Notes: generated by a model not told the origin, from the letters alone. A stretch of DNA of 15,329 bases from CAYYNP01 sp964472545 (GCA_964472545.1 CAYYNP010000240.1:1-15329); one strand, 5' to 3'. Positions 1 to 7,855 are shown, counted from the stretch's first letter. Program-made: numbers and translations.

Positions 1-1
1 C

Positions 2-1588
2 CGGCCGGGGGGTGGTCGACGACGACTATTCTTGTTGCTTTTCGCCAAGACCTGCGGTCTGCTCGCCGGCGGCGTGCAACTGCTGCCGACCGCCGACGCC
101 CTGGCCGGCAGCGCCCGGGCCTCGGCCGACGCCGCGTTTGCCGATTGGGGCTCGCTGCACCCGTTGAATCTGGTGCAGCTTGTGGCACCCTACGCGTTCG
201 TCCATCGCGTGGTCGGTCAGAATACGCACGAACTGGGGCTCTACGCCGGCGCCGTGCCCTTGATGCTCGTGGTCTACCTGATCGTCCGCCGGCGAAAGCT
301 GGGCACACTGGCTCCGCTGGCATCGGCCGCCGCGGGCTTCGCCGTACTGGCTCTACTGCTGGCCTTCGGCCAACACGGCCCGCTCTACGCCCTGCAACGT
401 TGTCTGCCACTAGTGGGCAGCTTCCGTTTCCCGTGCCGCTACACGCTGTTGTTTCAGTTGGCCTTCGCCACGCTGGCCGCCGTGGGCTTCCTTTTGTTGG
501 TGAAGGACAGCCAACGGGCACAGAGCTTGCGCCGGCGTGCCCGCGCTGCCTGCCGGACGCTTTCGTTCGGCGTGATCCATCGCCGATTCAAGCCGCTGTG
601 GATGATCGTCGTTCTGGGTGTGGCCGTCGCGCTGCTAGGGCTCGTGCTTCAGAATCGACCCTGGATGGCCTCGCCCACCGGCGTGTTGGCCGGGCCGTTG
701 CTGCTGGGAGTCGCCGGACTGTTGTTGGCGGCTGCTGCCGGTGGCCGGCGGATCGCGCTGATCGGGCTGGTGCTCTTCGCGGCGGCCGACCTCGGGCTCT
801 ACGGCATGACCCATAGCGTCTATCCCCGCACGGCCGACTTGCAGCGGTTCATCGACCAAACGCCCACACCGCCGGGCTGCCCGCCGGGACGCCTGCTGGC
901 TTCGCTGGTCGCCTTCGACCAACAGAAACCCCGCACCGGCAACCGCGTGCTGCTGGCCGGCTGGCATCGGGCCGACGGCTATACCGGCCTGATGCCCCGC
1001 CGCACGCTCGACTACGGCACACTGGCCGCCCTGCGGGTCGCCGGTGTGAAATGGGTCAAACGGGACGATACAACCGCTACGATCGACGGACTCCTCCCCC
1101 ACGACGACGACTGGCTGAAGGTGCCCGATCCCTTGCCGAAAGTCCACCTCGTGGGCCGAACCCGGCAGAGCGACGACCCGGCCGACGACATCGGACGGAT
1201 CGACCTGGAATCGACCGCCCTGGTGAAAGTCCCGCTGGTGCTCGACGGTTCACCCTCCGGTACGCCGCTATCCGGCACGGCCACCGTGCTGACCGAGTGC
1301 CCCGGCGGCCTGCTGATCCGTTGCGATTGTTCCAAGCGGCAACTGCTGGTCGTGGCCGAGAGCTTCCACCGCGGCTGGCAAGCTACAGTTGACGGGGAGC
1401 CCCGCGAGGTGCTGCGGGTCAACGGCGATTTTCTCGGCTGCGTGATCGAGCCGGGCGAGCATCGGGTGATGCTGGAGTTTCTGCCCGACAGCCTGCGGTA
1501 CGGACGGATCGCCACCTGGCTGGGGCTTGCCCTGGCCGTGTTCTTCTGCGTCGGCTGCCAGTGGTGGCCCGGCCAACGCGGCGACTGA
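2..1588 (+). CDS. YfhO-like multispanning membrane protein, 5' end outside the window
   Basis: The reading frame is open from the first bases of the window to a TGA at 1586-1588, so the gene starts upstream; the visible TTG at 32 is probably internal. About 528 residues are visible. The first part carries an amphipathic stretch (GSLHPLNLVQLVAPYAF) and then several hydrophobic segments, with a cluster of predicted membrane helices around nucleotides 240-380, 430-500, 600-660 and 690-790. A soluble C-terminal part follows, with a motif of the type FHRGWQATVDGE and then EPGEHRVMLEFLP, and a last membrane helix (nucleotides 1503-1560). This order of a GT-C-like membrane body, soluble domain and terminal helix is typical of the YfhO family, linked in Firmicutes to glycosylation of cell-wall polymers. 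The glycosyltransferase gene starts 35 bp downstream on the same strand, which supports an envelope sugar-transfer role. The substrate is unknown. Confidence 0.8.
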   Translation, partial: RPGGGRRRLFLLLFAKTCGLLAGGVQLLPTADALAGSARASADAAFADWGSLHPLNLVQLVAPYAFVHRVVGQNTHELGLYAGAVPLMLVVYLIVRRRKLGTLAPLASAAAGFAVLALLLAFGQHGPLYALQRCLPLVGSFRFPCRYTLLFQLAFATLAAVGFLLLVKDSQRAQSLRRRARAACRTLSFGVIHRRFKPLWMIVVLGVAVALLGLVLQNRPWMASPTGVLAGPLLLGVAGLLLAAAAGGRRIALIGLVLFAAADLGLYGMTHSVYPRTADLQRFIDQTPTPPGCPPGRLLASLVAFDQQKPRTGNRVLLAGWHRADGYTGLMPRRTLDYGTLAALRVAGVKWVKRDDTTATIDGLLPHDDDWLKVPDPLPKVHLVGRTRQSDDPADDIGRIDLESTALVKVPLVLDGSPSGTPLSGTATVLTECPGGLLIRCDCSKRQLLVVAESFHRGWQATVDGEPREVLRVNGDFLGCVIEPGEHRVMLEFLPDSLRYGRIATWLGLALAVFFCVGCQWWPGQRGD

Positions 1589-1623
1589 AATCGAGACATC
1601 GAGATAGACGAGAACGCCCTGCC

Positions 1624-2775
1624 ATGTCCGAGCACCCGCCGTCCGAGCATCCGCCTTCCGAGCGCCCCTCGCTGCAAGACGCATGCATCAGTGTGGTCTT
1701 GCCGGTCTACAATGAAGCGTCGGTCCTCTCGACGCTGCATCGCGATCTGCGCGGCGTGATGACCGAACTGGGCGTCGACTACGAGATCGTCTTCGTCGAC
1801 GACGGCTCGACCGACGGCAGCCCGGCGATCCTCGACCGCCTGGCCGAAGCCGACCGCCGCGTCCGCGTGGTCCATTTCTCGCGGAACTTCGGCCACCAGC
1901 CGGCCGTCGCCGCCGGGCTGGCCCACGCCCGAGGCGACGCCGTGGTGCTGATGGATTCCGACCTACAGGACACACCGCAGGCGATCCCGCGGTTCGTCCA
2001 CCAATGGCAGGCCGGCAGCGACGTGGTCTACGCCGTGCGCACGCGCCGCAAGGAGAGCCAATGGAAGCGGACGATGTTCGCCACGTTTCATTGGCTGATG
2101 TCGCGCGTGGCCTCGGCCGACGTGCCGGCCGACGCCGGCAACTTCGGGCTGATCGACCGCCGCGTGGTGCGGGAAATCTTGGCGATGGGCGAATGCGACC
2201 GCTACTTCCCCGGGCTACGCTCGTGGGTCGGCTTCCGCCAGCAGGGCGTCGAGGTCGAGCGGCAAGCCCGTTACGACAATTGCCCGCGGGTCTCGCTGCG
2301 AGGGCTATGCCGGCTGGCCAAGACGGCCGTCTTCTCGTTCTCCTCGTTTCCGCTTAGGGTCTTCCAGTGGATCGGCGTTTCGGCGGCCATGCTGTTCGGC
2401 GGCCTCGCCGGCTTCTCGCTCTACTGCAAGCTGTTTACCGACTACGCCATCCCCGGCTGGACCTCGCAGATCCTGGTGGCTAGTTTCTTCGGGGCCCTAA
2501 ACGCCCTGGGCATCTGCATCCTCGGCGAGTACATCATCCGCATCTACGACCAGGTTCGCGGCCGGCCGCTGTACGTGGTCGATCGGACGGTGAATCTCGG
2601 TTCAGAGAGGTCGCCTGCCGAGCAGCGGCCGGAAGATGATATCGACGCCGACGCACCCTATCGCGAGTTGATGGAGCAAGCGATGCTACTGCTCGATGCC
2701 GGCAGCATTGTCGAGCAGACGTCGACAACCGCCGATCCGGCCGAGCCGCTCAAATTCCCGGCACCGTCAAAGTAG
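1624..2775 (+). CDS. Family 2 glycosyltransferase, GtrB/DPM-like (polyprenyl-phosphate sugar transferase)
   Basis: The 383-residue protein begins at ATG 1624; an in-frame GTG at 1561 would overlap the upstream gene and adds only Arg-rich sequence. The GT-A domain shows VVLPVYNE (24-31), DDGSTD (59-64), FSRNFGHQPAVAAGL (85-99) and the metal-binding MDSDLQD (110-116). Two membrane helices follow at about 246-271 and 279-304, the second ending in GEYIIRIYDQVRGRPLYVV, as in GtrB, ArnC and dolichyl-phosphate mannosyltransferase relatives. Such enzymes move a sugar from a nucleotide donor to undecaprenyl phosphate on the cytoplasmic face; the lipid-linked sugar is then used by GT-C membrane enzymes, a job the upstream YfhO-like protein could do. 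The N-terminus contains a three-copy 15-bp tandem repeat (SEHPP units). The stop codon TAG is part of the inverted-repeat element at 2772-2827. Family assignment is firm; the sugar is unknown. Confidence 0.9.
   Translation: MSEHPPSEHPPSERPSLQDACISVVLPVYNEASVLSTLHRDLRGVMTELGVDYEIVFVDDGSTDGSPAILDRLAEADRRVRVVHFSRNFGHQPAVAAGLAHARGDAVVLMDSDLQDTPQAIPRFVHQWQAGSDVVYAVRTRRKESQWKRTMFATFHWLMSRVASADVPADAGNFGLIDRRVVREILAMGECDRYFPGLRSWVGFRQQGVEVERQARYDNCPRVSLRGLCRLAKTAVFSFSSFPLRVFQWIGVSAAMLFGGLAGFSLYCKLFTDYAIPGWTSQILVASFFGALNALGICILGEYIIRIYDQVRGRPLYVVDRTVNLGSERSPAEQRPEDDIDADAPYRELMEQAMLLLDAGSIVEQTSTTADPAEPLKFPAPSK
1627..1671 (+). repeat. Three-copy 15-bp tandem repeat in the glycosyltransferase N-terminus
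   Basis: Units start at 1627, 1642 and 1657, each beginning tccgagc and encoding SEHPP, SEHPP and SERPS. The repeat lies before the first catalytic motif and keeps the frame. It probably arose by slippage and only changes the length of a disordered leader. Confidence 0.8.
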
Positions 2776-2825
2776 TCATCTCGCTCCGCGAGATGGACCC
2801 TCGTCTCGCGGAGCGAGACGTCTAC
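2772..2825. repeat. Compact REPIN-like inverted repeat between convergent genes; possible bidirectional terminator
   Basis: Two inverted copies of a unit made of GTAG, three bases and the imperfect palindrome TCTCGCTCCGCGAGA face each other across about 10 bases. The left GTAG is at 2772-2775 and the right one, on the minus strand, at 2825-2822. Each unit can form a 5-bp hairpin, and the two together can form a stem of more than 15 bp. The + gene ends with the TAG inside the left GTAG. The - gene ends with TAG at 2827-2825, whose G is the first base of the right GTAG. A GTAG foot next to a hairpin is the hallmark of REP elements handled by RAYT transposases. There is no U-run, so intrinsic termination is plausible rather than shown. 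Confidence 0.75.
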
Positions 2826-3937
2826 TATACGCTCGCCGCCCGTTGAGCCGTCGCCGGCACGGCGACGTTTGCCGCGCTGCAAGCATCCCGTACCGACGCC
2901 GGCAACCGCACCACGCCGAAGCACAACAGCGGCGCGAGCAGCGAGCCCCAATACTGATTGAACGGTTGGCCTATCACCGCAAACGCCACCACGTAGCCAC
3001 ACACCGTCAGCCCCACGCGATGTCCCAGCGGCGTGTTCCAGCCGGCCAGCCCGAACAACGCGGCGGTGAGATACAGCGCCGTGATCCATTGCGGCAGCAG
3101 CAACAGATAGGCCGTCATCTGGGTCGTGGCGATGACGAACGCCGCGGCGCCGAACTGAATCCAGCTCTCGTGGTGCAGCCGATCGGCGGGCGTGATGATC
3201 CCGACCACCGTGTGCCAGTGGATCGCGAAGAAGGCGAAGTAGGCCCCTAGTCCCACCGACCACGCCAGCAGCTCGCCCCGCCGCCGGTTCCAGATCGCGA
3301 TCGTAGCGGCCAGCAGGCAATACGGCAGGGCAAGCTCGCGAAAGAAGACGGCCGCCAATCCCGCCGCCACGCCCACGCTCGGGCGGTTCACGCCGTAGGC
3401 ACACAACGACACCGCCATCAGCACGCCGGCCCAGAGCGACGGCATCACGTACAGATCGCCCAACAGACACGGCAGCAGCGGCCCGGTCAGCAACAGCGCA
3501 CACGCCACCGGCCGGCGAATCACGTTCCGCTCCTCCCGGGCGAGCGCCTCGAACGCCAGCAGCATCACCGCCAAAGACAACCCACAGAGGATCGCCTTGC
3601 CGAAAGCCGCGGCCGGAAGTTTGCCGAGCAGCCACATCGGCAGCGGCGTCCGCCAGTTGAACACGCTGCCGGTGGGATACCCCCGCGTACGCAGTTCATC
3701 TGCCGCCGCCGCGTAGTATCCTTCGCCCGCCCGGATCCGCTCGACCTCCGCCCGATAGAGCGCCACGTCGCCCGCATCCGGCCCCAGTGCTTCCATCTCG
3801 GCCACCCCCCGATTGGCCAACGGCGAGAAGGTCACCGCCACCAGGAACACGCCGCAGATGCCCATCGCCGCCAGTGCCAGGCGGGCTTCGCGCGTGGAGA
3901 GTCGGGCGTAGGCGGTGGGTGTCGAGTTATTTGTCAT
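2825..3937 (-). CDS. Multispanning membrane protein, GT-C / GT87-like, function unknown
   Basis: This 370-residue protein starts at ATG 3937. It has a first membrane helix at about 21-40, then a periplasmic-looking loop with GDVALYRAEVERIRAGEGYY (56-75) and FNWRTPLPMWLLG (93-105), and many further hydrophobic segments to about residue 350. A conserved acidic D-x-x-x-Y loop after the first helix followed by a P-rich entry to helix two resembles bacterial GT-C proteins (DUF2029/GT87-like). That suggests a polyprenyl-phosphate-dependent glycosyltransferase, but no motif settles it. It converges on the glycosyltransferase gene, with the two stop codons at opposite ends of one 54-bp repeat. No convincing ribosome binding site or promoter was found upstream. 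Membrane location is sure; function is a family-level guess. Confidence 0.7.
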   Translation of the reverse strand: MTNNSTPTAYARLSTREARLALAAMGICGVFLVAVTFSPLANRGVAEMEALGPDAGDVALYRAEVERIRAGEGYYAAAADELRTRGYPTGSVFNWRTPLPMWLLGKLPAAAFGKAILCGLSLAVMLLAFEALAREERNVIRRPVACALLLTGPLLPCLLGDLYVMPSLWAGVLMAVSLCAYGVNRPSVGVAAGLAAVFFRELALPYCLLAATIAIWNRRRGELLAWSVGLGAYFAFFAIHWHTVVGIITPADRLHHESWIQFGAAAFVIATTQMTAYLLLLPQWITALYLTAALFGLAGWNTPLGHRVGLTVCGYVVAFAVIGQPFNQYWGSLLAPLLCFGVVRLPASVRDACSAANVAVPATAQRAASV

Positions 3938-3991
3938 GGCGGTTTCCCGGGTCGTCCGGCCGACCTGGATCGATCGTAGTCGCGATCAAGC

Positions 3992-4008
3992 CGGGGCAGA
4001 TTGCCCCG
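3992..4008 (-). terminator. Hairpin downstream of the HicB-like gene, possible terminator
   Basis: The bases cggggca-gat-tgccccg form a perfect 7-bp stem with a 3-base loop, 55 bp past the stop of the HicB-like gene and 55 bp before the start of the next - strand gene. There is no T-run after it on either strand, so it may be a weak or Rho-assisted terminator, or just a stable hairpin. Confidence 0.35.
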
Positions 4009-4062
4009 AGAAAGTGTAGCTTGCCGGTCTTCGTAAGCGTCAGAGTCTGCCGGCGTGGCGAA

Positions 4063-4452
4063 TCACCGGGCTGCGGTGCCGGAGGTGAGATGAGACATCG
4101 GAATGGCGAGCTTTGTGACCACGAGTTGATTCAGACTGACACCTTCGTCGGCAGCCTCTCGCTCCAGAGCGGCGTGCAACGACTTGGGAAGGCGCACCAT
4201 GAACTTGCCGCTCTTCTTCGGGGTTGCTCCGTCGATCAAGCCGGTCTTGCCGATCGCCGCTTGAAGAAGGTCTCGAATCGCCCGGTACTCCTTCGTTTTC
4301 AGGAAGGCTTCACGGGCCTCGCGGTCTGGAAAGCGCTTCACCAGCAAGCCGTCGACCGGATCGAATAGCGCATTTGACAAGTCGGCCCAGGTGTCGGCTG
4401 TGGCTGCCATGTGCCTGGCAGATTCGAGGATCTCCGAGGGCTTTTCGGTCAT
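4063..4452 (-). CDS. HicB-family ribbon-helix-helix antitoxin-like protein
   Basis: The 129-residue product starts at ATG 4452, whose first bases overlap the TGA of the upstream gene (ATGA), so the two are translationally coupled. Residues 1-75 form a mostly helical N-terminal region (WADLSNALFDPVDGLL at 22-37). Residues 83-116 read KFMVRLPKSLHAALEREA followed by SLNQLVVTKLA, the strand-helix-helix pattern of the ribbon-helix-helix fold in the C-terminal part of HicB antitoxins. In that family the domain dimerises, binds an operator and represses its own operon. The palindrome at 4826-4843 in the operon promoter is a natural target. No HicA-type toxin (small dsRBD-like protein with GSH motif) is adjacent; the partner is instead the unrelated 116-residue protein. 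DNA binding is well supported, an antitoxin role only by family. Confidence 0.75.
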   Translation of the reverse strand: MTEKPSEILESARHMAATADTWADLSNALFDPVDGLLVKRFPDREAREAFLKTKEYRAIRDLLQAAIGKTGLIDGATPKKSGKFMVRLPKSLHAALEREAADEGVSLNQLVVTKLAIPMSHLTSGTAAR

Positions 4453-4799
4453 GGCAAATCTCCGCTTGGCGGCTTTGGAGCGATGAAGTGGATCGTACCG
4501 CCGGTACGTTCCAGATACATCGATTCCTGGCCCAACTCGGCTCCCAGTTCCGCAACCGCCTGTTCCAACTGTGGAAACCGGTCTTCGTCCAGGCCGATCC
4601 AGACCTGCAACAAGTGGTCGACTTGCTTGGTGCCGTCGGCCATGCGATACGCGCCTTCCACGGTTCCGGCGATGCTGTAACCGCCGCCGATCAAGAAGAG
4701 CCGCTCGAGGAAGTCCACCAGCACCTTTTGAGGGGCCTCTTGACCGTCGTTGTATCTCAACGGAATTAGGAGAATGTACTTCGGTAACGAATCACCCAC
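4449..4799 (-). CDS. Conserved-looking hypothetical protein, partner of the HicB-like gene
   Basis: This 116-residue cytoplasmic protein is the first gene of a two-gene operon. I chose the GTG at 4799 because GGAGGG on the minus strand (4813-4808) lies 8 bases upstream. It has no signal peptide and no membrane helix. The order is a beta strand (YILLIPLRYNDG), an amphipathic helix (VLVDFLERLF), a loop and strand (GGGYSIAGTVEGAYRM), a strand (QVDHLLQVWIGL), a helix (FPQLEQAVAELGAELG) and a last strand (GGTIHFI). This beta-alpha-beta-beta-alpha-beta pattern suggests a ferredoxin-like fold. I recall similar proteins beside HicB-like genes in other bacteria, but know of no characterised member. 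By position it could be the toxin or effector of the module, or a sensor. No catalytic motif is recognised. Confidence 0.7.
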   Translation of the reverse strand: MGDSLPKYILLIPLRYNDGQEAPQKVLVDFLERLFLIGGGYSIAGTVEGAYRMADGTKQVDHLLQVWIGLDEDRFPQLEQAVAELGAELGQESMYLERTGGTIHFIAPKPPSGDLP

Positions 4800-4816
4800 A
4801 AAAACGGCCCTCCAGT

Positions 4817-4845
4817 ATTATATATGATACCACATGTAGTATCAA
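4817..4845 (-). promoter_or_regulatory. Sigma-70-type promoter of the HicB-like operon
   Basis: On the minus strand TTGATA (4845-4840) and TATAAT (4822-4817) are separated by exactly 17 bases, close to the bacterial consensus. The expected start of transcription is near 4810, giving a leader of only about 10-12 bases that overlaps the ribosome binding site. The stretch is strikingly AT-rich for this window. Confidence 0.75.
4826..4843. promoter_or_regulatory. 18-bp palindromic operator candidate
   Basis: The 18 bases GATACCACATGTAGTATC match their own reverse complement at 16 of 18 positions, with centre ACATGT. The palindrome fills the spacer and overlaps the -35 box of the operon promoter, so a bound dimer would block RNA polymerase. 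The second gene of the operon encodes a ribbon-helix-helix protein, a class that binds such short palindromes, so autorepression is the likely use. Confidence 0.65.
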
Positions 4846-4872
4846 GACGGCGCACCCACCGTATCGGGGGGG

Positions 4873-7779
4873 CTAGCGATGCGGCTCTTCACTAGCACAC
4901 CCACACTCCCCCTCCGTCATATCCATCCGCGGCCGCTCTTCGAGCAACTCCGCAATCGGCTCAAACGTCGCCAGGATGGCTTGATAGTCGGGGTCGTCCT
5001 TCGTGCGGAAGACCGGCCGGCCGCAGGCTTCCGTGCCGCCGGCGGATTTGGCTAGCGGGGCCAGCAAGAACGAGTTGTCCTCGGGCTTGAGAATCCGCGT
5101 GTAGAACTTCCGCGGGACGCCCTGCTCGTGACACGAGACACATCGCCGGGCGGCCACCTTCGCCAGCGTGGCGTCGAGCTCGTCGGGCATCATTCGCCGG
5201 CAGCCCTTGCGCTGGTAGTGGTTCGAGACCGACGTGTGGTAGTAGGGAACGTTCAAATCGATCCACGCGAACACCCGGCGGCGCGAGGCGTTGTCCATCG
5301 CGAAACGCGGCTTGCCGTCGGCATCCGGGTGGCCGGTCATCACGATCTCCGTCAGCCGGCTGGCCGGGGCGCCCCAGGTCTTGGGCGTGACTTGCAGGAT
5401 GTTGGCCTCTTCGCCGTTGTAGGTCGAGATCCAACTCGTGTACGGGCTCTTGCCCATCAACCCGCCGTGGGCCCCGTGACGGGCGAAGTCGGTCGCGCCG
5501 AGCGTGCCCTTGCGGGCGAGGATCTCGTAGGAGACATTGAAGAAGTCGGTCTTGTCGCCGGAAAGGTCCACGTCGCCGGCCGCCTCCCGGGCGTTGTGAC
5601 ACTCGACACAATACGTATCCCACACCGGCTGGACGATGTGTGGATAGCTGAACCCGCCCACGCCCCACTCCGGCGGCTGAAGTTCCTGCGGCACACGATC
5701 GAAGGCCGTCGGCAACTCGTCGTTGCGGGTGGTGACCATGTTGCGGTCGGCGTGGCAACCCGTGCAGCCCTGCACTTCGCCGGGCATCAAATGCGTAAAG
5801 CTCCGCATCCGCTGCACGGCTCGGCCTTCGGCGTCGATGGCCATGAAGTAGATCGGTAAGCCCGAGGGCACCTGGAAATTGGCCGAGCCGTCTTCCTCCA
5901 CGTCGGCATAGCCCCAGACCTTTTTGGGCGAATACGTGGCCCCGCACGAGACCAGCGGGAATTGGAACCCGAAGCAAGCGATATTGCCGCTTTTCGGGTG
6001 GGTGAAGGCCTGCGGTGCCCAGCGGCTCTTTTCGATCTCCTGCACCACACAGATCCGCTTCACCTCGCCGCGGCGGACGTGCGGCTCGAGGCCCGTATAG
6101 ACGTCTTGCAGGCAGACGGTCGCCCAGAGCTCCGGCTGCTGGCCGTCTTCAACCAGCGGCTGGATCGGCGGGATCACCGGCGGGACTTTTCGCGGGGCGA
6201 TCGGCGTGGGGCTGTAGTAGCCCATGCCGCCGGCCGGGGGCAGCAGCGTGGCTTGTTGGGTGCCGTCGTAGTTGCGGACCATGATCGCCCCGCGCTTCGA
6301 CACGAGGAAGTACTCGTCGTCGATCGGGTACGGGTTTTCGTACGGCCCGCGGACGTTGTTGCCGTCGCCGTGGTCGACCGGCCCCACGCGAACCTCCGGC
6401 GTGATGTTGCGGATCGCCTCTTGGGCGTTCGGGCCGATGCTGCGGTCGATCACGCCGATCGCCCCGCGGCAGGGACCGTTGTGGCTGGTCAACACACAGA
6501 GCAACTCGTCGGTGCCGGGGATCGAGCGGGCCTCCATGAACGTGGCCGGGCTGAGCACGCGGTTGCCGAAGACGACCGACAACCCGGTGCCGTCGGGGTT
6601 GATGCTCCAGAGGCCCTGGATCGGAATCGCCGGGCGATCGACGTATTCCCAGCGGCTGTAGATGATCCGCCCGTCGTCCATTACGTGAGGCGTGAAGTCG
6701 TTGAGATAATTGGCCGAAAGCCGCCGCACGTTCTCGCCGTTGCGGTCCATGCGGTAGAGCGTGGGCGAGGTGGAAACGAAACAGTAGGCAAACGCCGGCT
6801 TGCGGTCGGAGAGAAACGCGATGTCGCCGTCGGGCAGCCAGCAGGGGTTCATGTTGTTCGACGTCGCGTCGGTGATCGGCGTCAGGCCCGTGCCGTCGAC
6901 GTTCATCCGATAGATCCGGTACATGTGGTCCGGGTTCAAATCGGGCGGCAGACTGCGGTCGAACTGGGCCCCGTATTCCCGTCCGCCGCCTTTCCAACTG
7001 AAGAGCACCTCGCGGCCGTCGTAGGAGAGGACGCAATCGAGGATCTGCCCCTCCGGCGAGGCGACCAGTTCTTCGAGTACTCCGCCGTCGTCGCCGGGCG
7101 TGAAGACGTACAACGCGCCGCCGGCGCGGAAGCCTTCGACGTGGTAGGTGTAGACGTGCGACGGGTTGAGTTCGTGGCGCTGGATCACCAGCATCCGCTC
7201 GATCGGCGGCATCCACTCTGGCACCTCGACCACCGGCTGGCCGTACTTGGCAAAGAACTCCTTCGACGGACTGGCGGCGTAGGCCATGATCTCCGACGCC
7301 CCGGGATTCGGACCGCCGTGGGAATTGAGAAACTTCAGTGTTACGCGCCGGGCCGGCGTCTTGGGCAGTTCGATCCGCTGCGGGCCGTGCATCGACTGCA
7401 GCGTGCCCTTGGCGGCCGGCGTCTTGGCGTCGTCGAGATAGACTTCGTAGTCGCGGAAGCACTCGCGGATGTCGAAGCCCGTACGGCCGAAGTAGACCAA
7501 CTCGGCCAACGCGACCGGCTTGGGCCACGTGAGCGTAAACTCCGCCTTACCGCCGGCGGTCGCTCCCTGCACGCACCACGCCCGGCCGATATCGTCTCGC
7601 CATTCGCACTCGGGGACTTGGCCGTCAATGGCGAATCGGGCCGCGTATTGCCCGCTGTACTGGGAACTGGCGGTAGCCGTAGCCTGTTTGGCCAGGTTCT
7701 CCGGAACCGGATCGGCGGCGAAGCCGGGCACGACGGAGGCGATCAACAGGGCTGCTGCAATGAGAAGACGGGCGATCAT
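4873..7779 (-). CDS. Secreted triheme cytochrome c protein, hydrazine synthase alpha-like (HZS_alpha / beta-propeller)
   Basis: The 968-residue protein starts at ATG 7779 and has a signal peptide with likely cleavage after Ala21 (GFA|ADP). Residues about 25-165 look like a discoidin (F5/8 type C) domain: ATASSQYSGQYAARFAIDG, then RECFRDYEVYLDD. Residues about 215-530 contain TolB/PD40-type beta-propeller repeats such as YRIYRMNVDGTGLTPITD and LWSINPDGTGL. The region that follows, to about 660, corresponds to the middle part of hydrazine synthase alpha-like proteins. Three haem c sites follow: CTGCH (672-676), CVECH (724-728) and CVSCH (880-884). In anammox bacteria HzsA helps form hydrazine, but similar proteins are common in other planctomycetes and none of the other hydrazine synthase subunits is in this window. 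A periplasmic redox or ligand-binding role is safer. The gene is divergent from the PQQ-like gene. Confidence 0.85.
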   Translation of the reverse strand: MIARLLIAAALLIASVVPGFAADPVPENLAKQATATASSQYSGQYAARFAIDGQVPECEWRDDIGRAWCVQGATAGGKAEFTLTWPKPVALAELVYFGRTGFDIRECFRDYEVYLDDAKTPAAKGTLQSMHGPQRIELPKTPARRVTLKFLNSHGGPNPGASEIMAYAASPSKEFFAKYGQPVVEVPEWMPPIERMLVIQRHELNPSHVYTYHVEGFRAGGALYVFTPGDDGGVLEELVASPEGQILDCVLSYDGREVLFSWKGGGREYGAQFDRSLPPDLNPDHMYRIYRMNVDGTGLTPITDATSNNMNPCWLPDGDIAFLSDRKPAFAYCFVSTSPTLYRMDRNGENVRRLSANYLNDFTPHVMDDGRIIYSRWEYVDRPAIPIQGLWSINPDGTGLSVVFGNRVLSPATFMEARSIPGTDELLCVLTSHNGPCRGAIGVIDRSIGPNAQEAIRNITPEVRVGPVDHGDGNNVRGPYENPYPIDDEYFLVSKRGAIMVRNYDGTQQATLLPPAGGMGYYSPTPIAPRKVPPVIPPIQPLVEDGQQPELWATVCLQDVYTGLEPHVRRGEVKRICVVQEIEKSRWAPQAFTHPKSGNIACFGFQFPLVSCGATYSPKKVWGYADVEEDGSANFQVPSGLPIYFMAIDAEGRAVQRMRSFTHLMPGEVQGCTGCHADRNMVTTRNDELPTAFDRVPQELQPPEWGVGGFSYPHIVQPVWDTYCVECHNAREAAGDVDLSGDKTDFFNVSYEILARKGTLGATDFARHGAHGGLMGKSPYTSWISTYNGEEANILQVTPKTWGAPASRLTEIVMTGHPDADGKPRFAMDNASRRRVFAWIDLNVPYYHTSVSNHYQRKGCRRMMPDELDATLAKVAARRCVSCHEQGVPRKFYTRILKPEDNSFLLAPLAKSAGGTEACGRPVFRTKDDPDYQAILATFEPIAELLEERPRMDMTEGECGCASEEPHR

Positions 7780-7821
7780 GGCGGATGACTCCGTGGGCGG
7801 TTTGAGGAGGGCGACAAGAAC

Positions 7822-7849
7822 ATTATCCCCCGGGGAACGTTCACCGCAA
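7822..7849 (-). promoter_or_regulatory. Candidate promoter of the triheme protein gene
   Basis: The minus strand reads TTGCGG (7849-7844), 16 bases, then GATAAT (7827-7822), about 40 bases upstream of the ATG at 7779. The -35 box lies next to the first copy of the palindromic repeat at 7856-7886. Confidence 0.5.
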
Positions 7850-7855
7850 GGTTAT

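Noticed and set aside
5962..7788. 608-codon open frame on the + strand opposite the triheme protein gene
   Set aside because: It is an antisense shadow created by GC-rich codon bias. Its translation is rich in Arg, Val, Asp and His with no domain, while the opposite strand has a signal peptide and clear haem motifs.
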